64,000 bases of DNA from Proteiniborus sp. MB09-C3 (lineage in GTDB: Bacteria > Bacillota > Clostridia > Tissierellales > Proteiniboraceae): assembly GCF_030263895.1 (NCBI RefSeq), contig NZ_CP127161.1, positions 1 through 64,000 on the forward strand, written 5' to 3'. Below the pieces are notes generated by a model. The model had not been told where the DNA came from. It did not search any database and saw only the letters and a list, made by a program, of their open reading frames with translations. Position 1 is the stretch's first letter. Each line of letters starts with the position of its first letter. Made by a program: the position numbers and the translations under genes. This document shows, piece after piece, positions 26,029 through 35,086 of the stretch.

Positions 26029-27426
26029 TTATAATTCGTACCTTTTTAATTTTCCATGCAGAGTTTGTTTAGGAATTTTTAGGGCTCGTGCTGCTTTGGC
26101 GCAGTTTTGTCCTGATTCTTCAAGAGCTGCTTTAATAAGATGCTTTTCATATTCGTCTACAGCATCCTTTAGGCTTGTACCTTTTGGCAATGATGATTCA
26201 GTCAATTTTACCTTGGCATCTTTTACGCAGGATGTAGTTTGAAGCTGTAAATCTTCTAAGGTTATATATTTTCCTTCTGCAAAATTCATAGTTGATTCAA
26301 TAATGTTTTGCAGCTCCCTTACGTTTCCTGGCCAGTCATGATTAAAAAAGTATTCATTTACTTCCTTATCCACTCCTTTGATGGATTTGTTCATTTTGCT
26401 ATTGCATGTATTTATAAAATGCTCAACTAGCATTGGAATATCTTCTTTTCTTTCTCTGAGAGGAGGTATGCGAAAATATATAACATTCAGCCTGTAGTAC
26501 AAATCCTCCCTAAGTGTTTTCTGTTCTACTAGTTTTCTAGGTTCTATATTTGAGGCTGCTACTATTCTAACATCTACAACCTTAGTTTTAGTGCTTCCTA
26601 CTCTCCTTATAACTCCATCTTCTATTACTCTAAGCAGCTTTGATTGTAGCTCCAAATTCATGGAATTCAATTCGTCTAGGAATAGTGTTCCTCCATCGGC
26701 CAATTCAAACAATCCCTGTTTGTCTTTAGCTCCTGTAAAGCTACCTTGTACTGTACCAAAAAGTATACTCTCAAGTAAATTTTCTGGCAATGCTCCGCAG
26801 TTTTGAGCAATAAAAGGCCTATTTCTTCTGCTGCTTAAGTTATGTAAGCTTTGAACTATAAGCTCTTTTCCTGTTCCTGTTTCTCCGAAAACAAATACTG
26901 GAGAGTCACTATTGGCAACTTTTTGGACCTTTTTCTTTAATTCCGCTATAGGAGTACTATTGCCTATTATGTCTACAAGTCTATACTGACTACCATTGGG
27001 TAAAAACTTATTTTCACCTGTCCCCTTACCATGTAATGTACTATGCAGCATAAGTATCTTTTCAGATAATTCCTTTACATGGGTTAAATCCTTGAAGATT
27101 TCAATGGCACCCTCTATTTTGTCTCCCTTTATTATAGGTATTGTTGATGTAACAATTGAAACATTTTTCCCTTTACAATTTATGTAGTTTTGAACATGAT
27201 TTATTATTGGCTTTTTACTATTTATTACTTTATAAAAGGTGCTATTATCTTTATTTATGTTTGGAAATACCTGAAAAATATTTTTACCTACTGCTTCTCG
27301 TGGACTAAAGCCTGTAATATTTATGGATGGTTCGTTGAAATAGACAATGCTAAGATTTGAATCTACGACTATTACTCCTTCTTCTAAATGGCTAATCATT
27401 AATTCAATAATCTTTTTATAATCCAT
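26029..27426 (-). CDS. Sigma-54-dependent PAS activator, RocR-like
   Basis: A 465-residue enhancer-binding protein. A PAS sensor (residues about 5-115; IVVDSNLSIVYFNEPSINI) precedes the AAA+ domain (about 145-380; FGETGTGKELIVQSLH Walker A, TLFLDELNSM Walker B) and a Fis-type helix-turn-helix at the C terminus. The sigma-54 contact loop reads GSFTGA instead of GAFTGA. Its gene sits upstream of the hypD operon, which has a sigma-54 promoter, so it is the likely activator. RocR controls arginine/ornithine use in Bacillus, and a link to hydroxyproline fits that theme. The ATG at 27426 follows GGTGGTGGCTCAT. Confidence 0.87.
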   Translation of the reverse strand: MDYKKIIELMISHLEEGVIVVDSNLSIVYFNEPSINITGFSPREAVGKNIFQVFPNINKDNSTFYKVINSKKPIINHVQNYINCKGKNVSIVTSTIPIIKGDKIEGAIEIFKDLTHVKELSEKILMLHSTLHGKGTGENKFLPNGSQYRLVDIIGNSTPIAELKKKVQKVANSDSPVFVFGETGTGKELIVQSLHNLSSRRNRPFIAQNCGALPENLLESILFGTVQGSFTGAKDKQGLFELADGGTLFLDELNSMNLELQSKLLRVIEDGVIRRVGSTKTKVVDVRIVAASNIEPRKLVEQKTLREDLYYRLNVIYFRIPPLRERKEDIPMLVEHFINTCNSKMNKSIKGVDKEVNEYFFNHDWPGNVRELQNIIESTMNFAEGKYITLEDLQLQTTSCVKDAKVKLTESSLPKGTSLKDAVDEYEKHLIKAALEESGQNCAKAARALKIPKQTLHGKLKRYEL

Positions 27427-27617
27427 ATGAGCCACCACCGTTCTTTTATGAATTGAGAACTGAAAGTTGAGAATTGAGAATTAAAGGAAGAAATACTGCT
27501 ATATATTAAATTGTATAATATATTGAAATGAAATGCCATAGAATTTATTCTTGAGATGATGATATAGTCATTATATGGTATAATGAATGTGAATATTGGT
27601 AAAAGGTGATGATATTA

Positions 27618-27877
27618 TTGGAAATCATATATTCTAAAACAGCAGCAAAGGCTATTATCTCAATGAACAAGAATACTAGGGAAAGAATAAAAATAGGAAT
27701 AGAAGGACTAGTTGATATTTCTCCTAAAGGAGATATTAGACAGATGCAAGGAATAGAGCAATAATATTTCGCTTAAGGATAGGTAAGTATAGAGTATTGT
27801 TTGAATATATTATGAAAAATGAGGAAAGATTTCTATTTATAAAGGATATCGGATCTAGAGGAGATATATATAAATAA
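27618..27877 (+). pseudogene. RelE/ParE-type toxin gene, single frameshift
   Basis: TTG at 27618, with AAAGGTGATGAT upstream, begins EIIYSKTAAKAIISMNKNTRERI and GIEGLVDISPKGDIRQMQG, the first half of a RelE-like ribonuclease toxin. A stop follows at GIEQ. The second half (FRLRIGKYRVLFEYIMKNEE, FLFIKDIGSRGDIYK) is open in another frame up to 27877. The span is 260 bases, one short of a multiple of three, so one deleted base near 27765 explains it. The toxin appears inactive as written. The next gene, 13 bases on, is its probable partner. Confidence 0.8.
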
Positions 27878-27890
27878 AGGAGATGGTACC

Positions 27891-28100
27891 ATGACCCAAA
27901 TAACTAAACAAATTATCGAAATGATAGATATGTTACCTGAAAAGGAACAAATATTAGCTTTTGAGTTTATTAAGAGAATGGTTCTCGCTTGGGATAATGA
28001 TTTTACAAAATTAACACCATCAGAAAGAGAGACTTTAAAAAAAGCGGATGCTGAACTTATTAATAATGAATTTTTAAGCCATTCCGATGTATGGAGCTAA
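27891..28100 (+). CDS. Small protein downstream of the RelE-like toxin, putative antitoxin
   Basis: A 69-residue acidic protein with an N-terminal helix (TKQIIEMIDMLPEKEQILAF) typical of small antitoxins paired with RelE/ParE toxins, and a charged C terminus. No DNA-binding motif is obvious. RBS AAAGGAGATGGTACC precedes the ATG. It lies 13 bases after the toxin remnant in the same direction and ends before a terminator, giving a toxin-first pair. The assignment rests mainly on position. Confidence 0.65.
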   Translation: MTQITKQIIEMIDMLPEKEQILAFEFIKRMVLAWDNDFTKLTPSERETLKKADAELINNEFLSHSDVWS

Positions 28101-28103
28101 AGT

Positions 28104-28131
28104 AAAAAAGACGAGTTTCCTCGTCTTTTTT
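28104..28131. terminator. Bidirectional terminator between converging genes
   Basis: AAAAAAGACGAG (28104-28115) pairs with CTCGTCTTTTTT (28120-28131). It ends the toxin/antitoxin transcript on the plus strand and the 5'-nucleotidase transcript on the minus strand. Confidence 0.9.
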
Positions 28132-28132
28132 G

Positions 28133-29923
28133 CTAGTTTGCTGGTATTAATATCTGTTGTCCTGGGAATATTAGGTGTGGATTCTTTAGGCTATTGAATT
28201 CAGCTAGTTTTTCCCATACTGTTCCAAATTGTTTTGCTATCTTCCATAGTACATCTCCAGGTTTTACTACATATGTTTGTGTTGTAGCTGCTGCTGGTTC
28301 TTCTTTTTTTGGCTCTTCTACTGATGGTTGTTCTACTGCTGGTTCCTCAACTTTTGGTTCTTCTACTTCTGGTGTTTCCTCTACTACCTTTTCTATAACT
28401 GTCATTCTTGGTCTAGCTTCAGCTGGTATTGAATCTAGTCCTTTAACGTAGTCTATAAGCACTTCGTCAAGAGCTTGTAATTCAACTACTAATTTACCTT
28501 CTTTGAACATTACATAGTCGTCTCCACCTACTGCCATGAAGTCGTTTGTAGCCACTTTATATATTTTATCTAAATCTAGAGCTTCTCCGCCTATCTTAAC
28601 ATCCTTAACTCTCTTTCCTGCTTCCTCGTTTAAATCTAAAGTAAATGTAGCACCTGCAACTTGTGCAAATGAACCTGCCAAGTCTGGATAGCTTTTTGTT
28701 CCATGCTCAAGAGCTGCTAATATTTGAGCTCCTGTATATTCTTTAACTATTACATAATTTCCAAATGGAAGAACTGTAATTATATCTCCCATAGTGATAT
28801 CTCCAGCTTTAATAGATGCTCTTATTCCACCACCATTGGTAATAGCCATGTCAGCACCTGAAGCCGCTAGCATAGCATCTGTAATAAGATTTGAAAGGTT
28901 AGTTTCTCCACCTCTTACATGTTCTCTTACACCATCAAGTTCCACATCAGTTTTTGCTACTATTTCTGAAGTAATAACTTTGTTCTCTTCTTCAATTTCA
29001 GTGATTATTGCAGCAACTGTAGCATCTGTCTCTAACTCTGCTGCTTCATCTTTACTAAATAATGTAGGTTCTACAGCTGTTAATTTTCCATCTTGGAATG
29101 TTAATTCAACTATACCTAGATTATTATTATATTCGCCTGTTGATACTATCTTAGTAGCTTTGTCTGCATTGTCTATAGTATCTAAAGCTGAGTGACTATG
29201 TCCGTCTATAATTAAATCTATTCCTTCAACATTGTCTCTTACTTTATAAGATGTATCTACGCTTTCTTTATCAATTCCCAAGTGTGCTACTGCTATTATA
29301 GCATCTACGTTCTTTTCTTTTAATTCTGCTACTATCTTTTTAGCCGCTTCTACTGGATCTGCAAATGTTAGACCTTCAACATTTTTAGGATTAGTCTTGT
29401 AAGCTGTCTCTGGAGTTGAAAGACCAAATATACCTATTTTAAGTCCTCCTACTTCTTTTATTACATAAGAATCTAAAAGTGTAGTTCCATCTTCTTTTAC
29501 TAGATTTGATGATAGTAAAGAGAAATTCATTAATTCTTTAAGCTCTAATAATCTCTCTTGTCCATAGTTGAAGTCATGATTTCCAGGAGTCATTACATCA
29601 TAACCTATAGCATTCATAACTTTAACTATACTCTCACCTTTTGAAATTGTAGCGAAAGTTTGTCCATGTAGAGTATCTCCTGCATCTATTACTAGTACGT
29701 TAGGATTAGCTTCTTTAATAGCTTTTATTTTAGTTGCTACTTTTGCAAATCCTAGGCCATCTGCAACTCTTGAGTGCGTATCGTTTGTATGTACTATTGT
29801 AACTGTTACCGCGTTATCTGCTGCTTCCTCTGCGTATACTCCCGCAACTGGAGCAAATACTAGCCCTAGTACCATTGAAAGCATAACTAGTAGGCTAAGA
29901 ATTCTTGTTTTCTTAAAATTCAT
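28133..29923 (-). CDS. Secreted 5'-nucleotidase/2',3'-cyclic phosphodiesterase with LysM domain
   Basis: A 596-residue exported enzyme. The signal peptide is MNFKKTRILSLLVMLSMVLG up to about residue 33. The metallophosphatase domain (40-310) carries IVHTNDTHSR, VIDAGDTLHGQ, MTPGNHDFNYG and IDGHSHSALD. The 5'-nucleotidase C-terminal substrate domain (about 340-500) carries ITNGGGIRASI and YKVATNDFMAVGGDDYVMF. An acidic VEEP-type linker leads to a LysM wall-binding domain (YVVKPGDVLWKIAKQFG). It probably dephosphorylates extracellular nucleotides at the wall, feeding purine salvage. The ATG at 29923 has GGAGGATGTAAA upstream; a start 16 codons earlier has no site. Confidence 0.9.
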   Translation of the reverse strand: MNFKKTRILSLLVMLSMVLGLVFAPVAGVYAEEAADNAVTVTIVHTNDTHSRVADGLGFAKVATKIKAIKEANPNVLVIDAGDTLHGQTFATISKGESIVKVMNAIGYDVMTPGNHDFNYGQERLLELKELMNFSLLSSNLVKEDGTTLLDSYVIKEVGGLKIGIFGLSTPETAYKTNPKNVEGLTFADPVEAAKKIVAELKEKNVDAIIAVAHLGIDKESVDTSYKVRDNVEGIDLIIDGHSHSALDTIDNADKATKIVSTGEYNNNLGIVELTFQDGKLTAVEPTLFSKDEAAELETDATVAAIITEIEEENKVITSEIVAKTDVELDGVREHVRGGETNLSNLITDAMLAASGADMAITNGGGIRASIKAGDITMGDIITVLPFGNYVIVKEYTGAQILAALEHGTKSYPDLAGSFAQVAGATFTLDLNEEAGKRVKDVKIGGEALDLDKIYKVATNDFMAVGGDDYVMFKEGKLVVELQALDEVLIDYVKGLDSIPAEARPRMTVIEKVVEETPEVEEPKVEEPAVEQPSVEEPKKEEPAAATTQTYVVKPGDVLWKIAKQFGTVWEKLAEFNSLKNPHLIFPGQQILIPAN

Positions 29924-30103
29924 TTTACATCCTCCTTTTGTATTTTTAATTATATTTTTATTTTTCTGCATATATTAAATGTTATTCTACAGATAAAAGA
30001 AAATTCCTGCCAATTTATAAAAATTGTACGAGGCTATATATTTGAATCACTTTTCATATCTGAATATCATTCCCTTTTGTAAAATTATAATATCCTATGC
30101 ATG

Positions 30104-30128
30104 AAAAAAAGACGAGATTTCTCTCGTC
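30104..30128 (-). terminator. Terminator of the metNIQ-DUF169 operon
   Basis: GACGAGA (30111-30117) pairs with TCTCGTC (30122-30128), and the minus strand continues with seven T. It begins eight bases after the DUF169 stop codon. Confidence 0.9.
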
Positions 30129-30135
30129 ATAGATA

Positions 30136-30930
30136 CTATTTTAAATACAAACCAGTATAATAATTTTTATCGTATACTATGTCTAAATCATCTCGTCCTT
30201 CCTCTTTAAGCTTGGACTCAATTATTGATTTATTTTTATTTGGCTCTATGGGATTTATGGTAGCATATATACCATCTACCACTGTAGAAAATCTATTGAA
30301 TGGCATACCTATACCAATTTCATCATCGCCCCAGCCACACATATGTCTAGTTCCTGAGCATAATAAGCTTACATTGATATTGTTGCTCTCGTATGGATAA
30401 GCGGTACATTCTGAGCACACTGCATTGTTACCTAGCATCTTAAAGGAACTGTATGCGCCATACATATAAGTGTAGCCTTGTATTATTCTCATTGCATTAT
30501 ATGAACTGGTTATTATCAAAACAACATCTGGATTTTCCGTATATTCCTCTAATGGCTTTATCATTACTCCGTATGCCTTATGTTTACACATAGTCATGTT
30601 ACTGATAGTATTTTTTGATGTGGTCAAATCCTGATATAATCCTGATTTGCTATGGTATCTGCCTGAAGTAATGATTTCATCAGCTTCTAAAATTCCTAAG
30701 TTCCTCGCAGATGCAAGGCAGCCAAAATTCTCTAAAGTTGCTTTAATTGAATAGCCGCTCATGGCAGTCTTCACCATAACACAATAAGGAGATTTTGCTC
30801 TTAGTTTTTTGGCATTTGCTTCTTCAAATTCTTCCTCTGTAAATAGAAACTTTACACCTACTACTTTTCTTTTTAATTCAAGAGAACAATTTACTTTACT
30901 TATAATGTCTCTTAGCTTTACTGCATCCAT
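30136..30930 (-). CDS. DUF169 domain protein in the methionine transport operon
   Basis: A 264-residue cytosolic protein of the DUF169 family, with the typical YCVMVKTAMSGYSIKATLEN and CLASARNLGILE near residues 48-80. A C-terminal cluster of cysteines follows (MCKHKAYGVMIKP, CSECTAYPYES, LLCSGTRHMCGW). The cysteine spacing suggests metal or cluster binding, but no function is established. It starts six bases after metQ (RBS AGGAGTAATTAAA) and ends at the operon terminator, so it is made with the MetNIQ importer. A role tied to methionine or another amino acid is inferred from context. Confidence 0.8.
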   Translation of the reverse strand: MDAVKLRDIISKVNCSLELKRKVVGVKFLFTEEEFEEANAKKLRAKSPYCVMVKTAMSGYSIKATLENFGCLASARNLGILEADEIITSGRYHSKSGLYQDLTTSKNTISNMTMCKHKAYGVMIKPLEEYTENPDVVLIITSSYNAMRIIQGYTYMYGAYSSFKMLGNNAVCSECTAYPYESNNINVSLLCSGTRHMCGWGDDEIGIGMPFNRFSTVVDGIYATINPIEPNKNKSIIESKLKEEGRDDLDIVYDKNYYTGLYLK

Positions 30931-30935
30931 TTTAA

Positions 30936-31787
30936 TTACTCCTGTTCAAATAATTTGTATTTGCCTTGGAAGTGGTCATTAAATTTGTCTTTATATTCAT
31001 CTGATGTAAGTAAACTGATTACATCCTTAGCCCATTCTGATTCAACATCTTCACTTCTTGTTATTATACCAATTGGAAAATCTTTATTCTGTACGTCTTC
31101 ATATAAGTATTCATCAGCCTTAACTACTCCAGATTCTGCCATATAAACTGCAGGTGAAATCAATGCATCTACATCGTTTATACTACGTGCTGTATGAATA
31201 ATATCAGTTTCAATTAATTTTATATTTTTAGGATTATCTTCTATTTCGAGGATTGTATAGAATGGTCCTGTTTTTTCTCCTAATGTTATTAAACCAGCAT
31301 CTTTTAAGATTATTAAACTTCTGCTTAAGTTAGTTGGGTCACCAGGTACTGCTATTTGTGCATTCATTGGAAGCTCATCAAGTGACTTAATCTTTGCAGA
31401 GTAAATGCCAAAGAAAGAATAGTAATAATATGGTTCAACCATTGCTAAGTCAGCATTGTTTTCTTTGTTGAAGGTTTCCATCCATGGCTTGTGATTTGCT
31501 AATATACCATCTAAGTCACCATCTTTTAGAGCTGTAGCTGGTAGCTGATTAGCATCAAACATAATTACTTCTACATTGTATCCCTTGTCTTTAAGACCTT
31601 CTTTAACCCATTGTAATACTGGTTCTGTTGTTGAAAGACAGCCTAGTTTTATATCCTTTTTTGCTGCAGATGAATCATTATTAGCATCGTTATTAGCAGG
31701 TGCTTTCTCTCCACTGCAAGCTGCTAGTGAAAGTAGCATTGTCATAGCTAATATAAGTACAATAGCTTTAATTGATTTGTTCTTCAT
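30936..31787 (-). CDS. metQ: MetQ/NlpA substrate-binding lipoprotein
   Basis: A 283-residue lipoprotein with a lipobox LSLAACSGEKAP near residue 24, which anchors it outside the membrane. The NlpA/MetQ fold is shown by KLGCLSTTEPVLQWVKEGLK, DANQLPATALKDGDLDGIL, VPGDPTNLSRSLIILKDAGL and YLYEDVQNKDFPIGIITR. It captures methionine (or a related amino acid) for the MetNI transporter encoded just upstream. RBS TAGGAGGACACTAAA precedes the ATG. No SAM riboswitch or T-box was recognised before the operon, so control is unknown. Confidence 0.9.
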   Translation of the reverse strand: MKNKSIKAIVLILAMTMLLSLAACSGEKAPANNDANNDSSAAKKDIKLGCLSTTEPVLQWVKEGLKDKGYNVEVIMFDANQLPATALKDGDLDGILANHKPWMETFNKENNADLAMVEPYYYYSFFGIYSAKIKSLDELPMNAQIAVPGDPTNLSRSLIILKDAGLITLGEKTGPFYTILEIEDNPKNIKLIETDIIHTARSINDVDALISPAVYMAESGVVKADEYLYEDVQNKDFPIGIITRSEDVESEWAKDVISLLTSDEYKDKFNDHFQGKYKLFEQE

Positions 31788-31807
31788 TTTAGTGTCCTCC
31801 TAGTATT

Positions 31808-32482
31808 TTATAATATTTTTTTATATAACAAATTCCCAACACTTTGAATAGCCTGTACCATTATGAATAATATAAATACAGAAGTATAGAGAATTGTGTT
31901 GTTAAAGCTTTGATATCCATAGTTTAAGGCCACTGCTCCTATGCCTCCTGCACCAACTGCTCCTGCCAGAGTAGTTGCTGACAAAAAGCTTATGGCAGAC
32001 AATGTTGTACCTGCTACTATACTAGGTATCGCTTCCTTTACCATGACTCTCGTGATTATTTGCCAGTCTGATGCGCCAAATGATCTGGCAGCTTCAATTA
32101 GTTGCTTGTCTACTTCGTTTAAGCTATTTTCTATAATTTTAGCCAAAAATGGCGTAGCTGCAACTGTCAATGGTATTATAGCTGCTTTTTCTCCTATTGT
32201 TGTACCTACTGCTAGTCTTGTAATAGGTGACATAGCCACTATAAGTATGATTATAGGAAATGATCGTATACTATTTACTATAAAATCAACTCCCTTGTAA
32301 ATCCATTTTTTAGGTCTTAGGCCTTTTGGTCCATATGTAACTAATACAATGCCAAGGGCAAAGCCTAAAACAAATGCCAATACCATAGAAGCTGACAGCA
32401 TTCTAAGTGTAGCTAATATGGAAGGAGCTATAATAGTATTGAAATATTTTAACCAGTATTGCCAGTATTCTTGTGAGGTCAT
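31808..32482 (-). CDS. metI: MetI methionine ABC transporter permease
   Basis: A 224-residue permease with about five membrane helices. The EAA loop reads LIEAARSFGASDWQIITRVM followed by VKEAIPSIVAGTT, the site that docks on the MetN ATPase. Other family marks are VNSIRSFPIIILI and GAVGAGGIGAVALNYGYQSF. Length is as usual for MetI. It lies between metN and metQ with short gaps, completing the ABC importer. Confidence 0.93.
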   Translation of the reverse strand: MTSQEYWQYWLKYFNTIIAPSILATLRMLSASMVLAFVLGFALGIVLVTYGPKGLRPKKWIYKGVDFIVNSIRSFPIIILIVAMSPITRLAVGTTIGEKAAIIPLTVAATPFLAKIIENSLNEVDKQLIEAARSFGASDWQIITRVMVKEAIPSIVAGTTLSAISFLSATTLAGAVGAGGIGAVALNYGYQSFNNTILYTSVFILFIMVQAIQSVGNLLYKKIL

Positions 32483-32500
32483 TTTTTCACCCCTTTCAAA

Positions 32501-33484
32501 CTAATCCAATGAATAAATGTTCTTATCGATTAATTCCCAACTTACATTGTTTAATTTTAGATAATCTTCTACAGATTTATAGTGTTCATTAGAAACATTT
32601 ATAATAACTGAACCGAGTATTTTGTCTCTGTAAGATTCCATATCTCCTCCCAGTATTGAGAAGTCTATGTCTAACTGTCTTGCCATTCTAGTAATTATAG
32701 GCATGGTAGTAGTGTTTTGTGCAAGAAGTATGCGTAAATTTGTTCCCTCCTTGGGCAATGTTATATCACTTTCACCAATGAGATTTTTCAATGCCTTTGG
32801 TTGTTTCAAAAATATATCTTCTACCATTCCGCTGGCAGCTACTACTCCATTTTCAAGAATAGATATTTCCTCGCAAACATTAGTTATTACGGACATTTGA
32901 TGAGTTACTACTATAACTGTAATTCCTAACTGCTGGTTTAATTGAGTTAATAAATTTGTTATTGACTTTGACGTTTTAGGGTCAAGTGCTGATGTTGCTT
33001 CATCACACAGCAATATTTTAGGATTCAAAGCTAATGCTCTAGCTATGGCTACCCTTTGTTTCTGACCACCTGATAGTTCTTTAGGTTTTTGATGTATTTT
33101 ATCTGGAATTTCAACTAGTTCTAAAAGCTCCTTAACCTTCTTATCTATTTTTTTAGAATCATATTTCCAGCATTTAAGAGGCAAAGCTATATTTTCATAA
33201 ACAGTTAGCCTGCTAAGGAGTGAAAAGTGCTGAAATATCATTCCGATGTTTTTTCTAAATTCTCGTACATCACTGGGATTAAGATGCTTTAGATCCACCC
33301 CATCTACAATTAAACTACCTTCATCGTAGGTCTCTAATCCATTAATACATCTTAAAAGAGTAGATTTTCCAGCACCACTTCTACCAGCCAATCCATATAT
33401 TCTGCCCTTTTCTATTTGTAAATCTACTCCACAAAGTACAGGAGTATCTCCATAGGATTTTACTATGTTGTTAGCTAGAATCAT
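32501..33484 (-). CDS. metN: MetN methionine ABC transporter ATPase
   Basis: A 327-residue ABC ATPase that powers methionine import. The Walker A is GRSGAGKSTLLRCIN, the signature ELSGGQKQRVAIARAL and the Walker B KILLCDEATSALDP, all in residues 1-240. A C-terminal NIL domain (about 250-327; NLRILLAQNTTTMPIITRMA) is the regulatory domain that senses methionine in MetN proteins. It heads the operon metN-metI-metQ-DUF169. RBS TAGGAGGAGGTAAA precedes the ATG. Confidence 0.93.
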   Translation of the reverse strand: MILANNIVKSYGDTPVLCGVDLQIEKGRIYGLAGRSGAGKSTLLRCINGLETYDEGSLIVDGVDLKHLNPSDVREFRKNIGMIFQHFSLLSRLTVYENIALPLKCWKYDSKKIDKKVKELLELVEIPDKIHQKPKELSGGQKQRVAIARALALNPKILLCDEATSALDPKTSKSITNLLTQLNQQLGITVIVVTHQMSVITNVCEEISILENGVVAASGMVEDIFLKQPKALKNLIGESDITLPKEGTNLRILLAQNTTTMPIITRMARQLDIDFSILGGDMESYRDKILGSVIINVSNEHYKSVEDYLKLNNVSWELIDKNIYSLD

Positions 33485-33686
33485 AGGAATTTACCTCCTC
33501 CTAAGAATAGTTCCTTTTACACGATAACAGATGTGAGTTATATAGTAAAATCAAATTATTTAATAGTTTGTCTTCAGAGTATTGATAAAATCAATACTTT
33601 TTTTATGACTTTTTTGTTAACTTTTACAAAGAAAAAAGCTAGTTTGTTATCCCTAGACTCTAATATTCTTCTCAGAAAAATAAAAA

Positions 33687-33706
33687 GGACAAGGTTTCCC
33701 TTATCC
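33687..33706 (-). terminator. Terminator of murA
   Basis: On the minus strand GGATAAGG and CCTTGTCC pair (one G-T) around a GAAA tetraloop, followed by TTTTTATTTTT. It begins two bases after the murA stop. Confidence 0.9.
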
Positions 33707-33707
33707 A

Positions 33708-34964
33708 TTAATCTTCTTTTCTATATATTTTAGCCCCTAAATTTGCGAGTTTTTGTTCTATGTCTGTATATCCTCTATCTATATGGTATATATCGCTTAT
33801 TTCTGTAGCTCCATCTGACACTAAACCTGCTAATATAAGTGCTGCACCTGCTCTTAAATCTGTAGCCTTTACTGGTGCTCCCATCATATTTTTAGTACCT
33901 TGTATAATTGCGCTTCTTCCATCTATCTTTATATCTGCGCCCATTCGTTTTAGTTCGTCTATATGCATAAATCGATTTTCAAATACTGTCTCTATCATTA
34001 TACTTGTACCCTCAGCTATACTCATAAGCGCCATAAATTGCGATTGCATATCTGTAGGAAATCCTGGGTATGGAAGAGTCTTTATATCTACTGCTTTTAC
34101 TCCATTATTAGCAATTACCCTTACTGTATCTTCTCCTTCTTCTACTTTTACTCCTGCTTCTATAAGCTTAGCTATTATGGGCTTAATATGGCTTGGTATT
34201 ACATTCTCTATTAAAACATCTCCTCCAGTAATCGCAGCTGCTACCATGTACGTTCCTGCCTCTATTCTATCTGGAATCACTGAGTGCTTCACTTTACCTA
34301 GTTCTGTTACTCCCTTTATCTTTATATTATTAGTGCCTGCTCCTTTTATATCTGCTCCCATTTTATTAAGAAAGTTGACTAGGTCTACAATTTCAGGCTC
34401 CATTGCAGCATTTTCTATTATAGTTTCTCCTTTTGCCATAGTAGCTGCCATTATAATATTTTCAGTAGCTCCTACACTTGGAAAATCAAGATATATTTTA
34501 TCTCCTATGAGTCTATCTGCACTAGCTTCTACATATCCATGACCTACATCTATCTTTGCTCCCAATGCCTTAAAACCCTTTAAATGCAAATCTATAGGCC
34601 TTGTTCCTATTGCACAGCCACCAGGAAGAGATACTCTTGCTTTTCCCATGCGGGCCAACAATGGTCCCATTACCAAAAAAGAGGCCCTCATTTTTCTCAT
34701 TAACTCATAAGGTGCTTCAACATTAATAATTTTCGAAGAATTAATTTCTAAGCTATTTTTACTAGCTCTATTTATGTCAACCCCTAAAGATGCAAGTACA
34801 TCACTTATTACGTCTACATCATCTAAAGCTGGAATATCTTCAAGAGTACATACTTCCGAAGACAGAAGTGAAGCTGCTATAATTGGTAATGTAGAGTTCT
34901 TTGCTCCACTAATCTTTACAGAGCCTTTTAAAGCTGGGCTCTTTTCAACAATTATCATTGGCAC
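33708..34964 (-). CDS. murA: UDP-N-acetylglucosamine 1-carboxyvinyltransferase MurA
   Basis: A 418-residue enzyme for the first committed step of peptidoglycan synthesis (UDP-GlcNAc plus phosphoenolpyruvate). The catalytic Cys is at 117 in [15 protein letters not shown], which makes it a fosfomycin target, and the substrate Lys22 is in [11 protein letters not shown]. Other family marks are [10 protein letters not shown]-like [14 protein letters not shown] and [16 protein letters not shown] at 34964 is chosen because GGGAGG lies ten bases upstream and the length then matches the family. An ATG at 34991 has no ribosome site. In Bacillus murA follows ywmB, as here. Confidence 0.95.
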   Translation of the reverse strand: MPMIIVEKSPALKGSVKISGAKNSTLPIIAASLLSSEVCTLEDIPALDDVDVISDVLASLGVDINRASKNSLEINSSKIINVEAPYELMRKMRASFLVMGPLLARMGKARVSLPGGCAIGTRPIDLHLKGFKALGAKIDVGHGYVEASADRLIGDKIYLDFPSVGATENIIMAATMAKGETIIENAAMEPEIVDLVNFLNKMGADIKGAGTNNIKIKGVTELGKVKHSVIPDRIEAGTYMVAAAITGGDVLIENVIPSHIKPIIAKLIEAGVKVEEGEDTVRVIANNGVKAVDIKTLPYPGFPTDMQSQFMALMSIAEGTSIMIETVFENRFMHIDELKRMGADIKIDGRSAIIQGTKNMMGAPVKATDLRAGAALILAGLVSDGATEISDIYHIDRGYTDIEQKLANLGAKIYRKED

Positions 34965-35030
34965 GGTGTCTGTTCCTCCCTTTACGTTCATTTGTTTAGG
35001 TAGTTTTCCAATTACGCCCTATCTAAAGTA

Positions 35031-35057
35031 AGATCCTTCGTTACACTCAGGATGGCA
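35031..35057. repeat. Dispersed repeat, single half-unit
   Basis: AGATCCTTCGTTACAC followed by TCAGGATGGCA, then a TTAATCCTCAATT run, between ywmB and murA. Confidence 0.7.
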
Positions 35058-35086
35058 ATTCGTTTCAGTTGTTAATCCTCAATTAT

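Noticed and set aside
33485-33686. SAM riboswitch or T-box upstream of metN
   Set aside because: I looked for the conserved core sequences on the minus strand and found neither; only short hairpins are present.
33760-34542. 260-codon plus-strand open frame opposite murA
   Set aside because: It lies wholly within murA on the other strand, has no ribosome site, and its composition mirrors the murA codons. Treated as a shadow.
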